A stretch of DNA of 64,000 nucleotides from Armatimonadota bacterium (GTDB lineage: Bacteria > Sysuimicrobiota > Sysuimicrobiia > Sysuimicrobiales > Kaftiobacteriaceae), in contig JAVKHY010000004.1 of assembly GCA_031459765.1 (NCBI GenBank), positions 124,001 through 188,000 on the forward strand, given 5' to 3'. The notes below the pieces were generated by a model. The model was not told where the DNA came from and searched no databases. It saw nothing but the letters and a program-made list of their open reading frames with translations. Position numbers and translations under genes: made by a program. How positions within the stretch are numbered: position 1 is the stretch's first letter; each line of letters opens with the position of its first letter. Of the stretch, positions 62,937 through 64,000 are shown piece by piece.

Positions 62937-63833
62937 TCATCCTCTCCTCTCCCCCAGGGCCGTCCGTTCGGCCGCCTCCACGACATTCAGCAGGAGCATC
63001 GTCACCGTCATGGGCCCGACGCCGCCCGGGACAGGAGTGATGGCCTCGGCGATCTCCTTGATTGCGTCGAAGTCACAGTCGCCGACGAGCCGGAACCCCT
63101 TGGGCGCCGCCGCGTCCGGGACCCGGTTCACGCCCACGTCGATGACGACGGTCCCGGGGCGGACCATGTCCGCGGTGATGGCCCGGGGATGTCCCATGGC
63201 CGCCACGAGAATCTCGGCCTGGCGGGTGAACGCCGCGAGATGGCGCGTGCCGGTGTGGCACACCGTCACCGTGGCGTTGGCCCCCGGCCGTTTCTGCAGG
63301 AGCATCGCGGCCAGCGGCTTGCCCACCAGGTTGCTGCGGCCGCAGATCACCACGTGTTTGCCGCCGGGATCGTACCCGTTGCGGAGGAGCATCTGGACCA
63401 CCCCGTGGGGGGTGCAGGGCAGGGGGCAGGGCTCCCCGCGCAGCAGCCGGCCGACGTTGATCGGATGAAAAGCGTCCACGTCCTTGTCGGGCGAGATCTC
63501 GGCGATGATCCGGTCGCTGCGGATGTGCGGCGGCAGCGGCAGCTGCACCAGGACGCCGTGAAACCGGGGGTCGGCGTTCAACTCCCGGACCACCCGCAGC
63601 ACCTCGTCTTCCGGGGCGGTGGCCGGGAGGCGGATCGTCTCCTCGTCGATGCCGACCTCGGCGGCGCCCTTCGCCTTCGCCGTGACATACGAGACCGAGG
63701 CCGGATCTTCGCCGACGAGGATGACGCCCAGACCCGGCGTCAGCCCGCGGCTGCGCAACCTCGCCGCCCGCTCGCGGAGTTCGTCGCGGATCTGGGCGGA
63801 GGTGTCGGCTCCGCGCAGGATCCTGGCGGTCAT
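62937..63833 (-). CDS. folD: Methylenetetrahydrofolate dehydrogenase/cyclohydrolase FolD
   Basis: The bifunctional NADP enzyme between methylene- and formyl-tetrahydrofolate. The 298 aa show SYVTAKAKGA (catalytic Lys), VQLPLPPHI, SPDKDVDAFHPINVG, CTPHGVVQML, the Rossmann segment GRSNLVGKP and the final TPVPGGVGPMTVTML. MTARIL was taken as the start because GGGAG lies five bases upstream; an ATG 15 bases earlier is possible. It is first in the minus-strand one-carbon operon, with about 170 bases of unassigned sequence upstream to the window edge. Confidence 0.94.
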   Translation of the reverse strand: MTARILRGADTSAQIRDELRERAARLRSRGLTPGLGVILVGEDPASVSYVTAKAKGAAEVGIDEETIRLPATAPEDEVLRVVRELNADPRFHGVLVQLPLPPHIRSDRIIAEISPDKDVDAFHPINVGRLLRGEPCPLPCTPHGVVQMLLRNGYDPGGKHVVICGRSNLVGKPLAAMLLQKRPGANATVTVCHTGTRHLAAFTRQAEILVAAMGHPRAITADMVRPGTVVIDVGVNRVPDAAAPKGFRLVGDCDFDAIKEIAEAITPVPGGVGPMTVTMLLLNVVEAAERTALGERRG

Positions 63834-64000
63834 GGTGCTCCCGCCCATCAAGGATAGAGGCGCGCCGCGACGATCCCCATCCGGCCGGTGCCCGATTCTC
63901 GGGACTCCGAACGAACGGTCGTATCTTGCTCCTCAACGTACGTAGCGAGGCCTCGCCGGCGGCCCAACGGACTGCGCGTGGGACAGGAGACAATAGAGGG

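Overview
This window is GC-rich bacterial DNA, densely coding, with most start/stop codons overlapping as ATGA, GTGA or TGATG and with frequent GTG starts. I see no insertion sequence, prophage, rRNA or CRISPR array. Gene order repeats several blocks familiar from Firmicutes and other Terrabacteria: pepQ-efp-nusB-ispA-tlyA-nadK, xerD-deoB-punA-pdp, lysA-M50 protease-scpA-scpB-dacF, and cmk-plsC-ispH-der-plsY. The cell nevertheless has a type IV pilus secretin (PilQ) and a probable outer-membrane beta-barrel protein, so a diderm member of Terrabacteria is likely. An Armatimonadota-like or related uncultured lineage fits best, but that is inference from gene content and not a phylogeny.

Layout. 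1-6.1 kb: end of a pilus-assembly operon (a cut-off PilX-like protein, pilMNOPQ, a TPR protein and a FimT/GspH prepilin). 6.2-19.5 kb: housekeeping genes, all on the plus strand, for peptide turnover, EF-P, NusB, isoprenoids, TlyA, NAD kinase, CTP synthase, branched-chain aminotransferase, Nudix, XerD and nucleoside catabolism. 19.5-21.4 kb: a 3-hydroxyacyl-CoA dehydrogenase and an ArsR-SdpI pair with a clear promoter and operator. 21.4-36 kb: an acyl-CoA catabolic island. On the minus strand it has two thiolase-fold proteins without the usual catalytic residues plus two DUF35 OB-fold partners. Divergent from these run an acyl-CoA dehydrogenase, EtfBA, a membrane ETF:quinone oxidoreductase and a two-subunit B12 mutase. 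The mutase carries the Phe/Gln active-site pair of isobutyryl-CoA mutase rather than the Tyr/Arg of methylmalonyl-CoA mutase. A canonical acetyl-CoA acetyltransferase and an anion permease follow.

36-49.6 kb: lysA from a near-leaderless promoter, M50 protease, ScpAB, DacF, a CitE-type lyase, PspC, a CsaA-like tRNA-binding protein head-to-head with a BtuF/BtuD pair that lacks its permease, then lipid, isoprenoid and ribosome-assembly genes and tRNA-Pro(GGG) with promoter and terminator. 49.7-55.9 kb: SixA, a small unknown, pyroglutamyl peptidase and a polyamine-type ABC transporter, in a stretch visibly richer in A+T than its surroundings. 55.9-58.1 kb: a beta-barrel protein, a DUF1059 mini-protein, YceI and an MDP-1-like phosphatase. 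58.1-64 kb: a minus-strand one-carbon operon, folD-fhs-cupin-Nramp-like transporter-serine/alanine:glyoxylate aminotransferase.

How the genes could work together: valine-derived isobutyryl-CoA (IlvE is also here) could be isomerised to butyryl-CoA by IcmAB and oxidised by the acyl-CoA dehydrogenase, with electrons passing through ETF to menaquinone. The 3-hydroxybutyryl-CoA dehydrogenase and acetyl-CoA acetyltransferase would finish the route. Only a crotonase is missing from the window. The thiolase-like/DUF35 quartet is the least explained part of the island and the best candidate for new chemistry.
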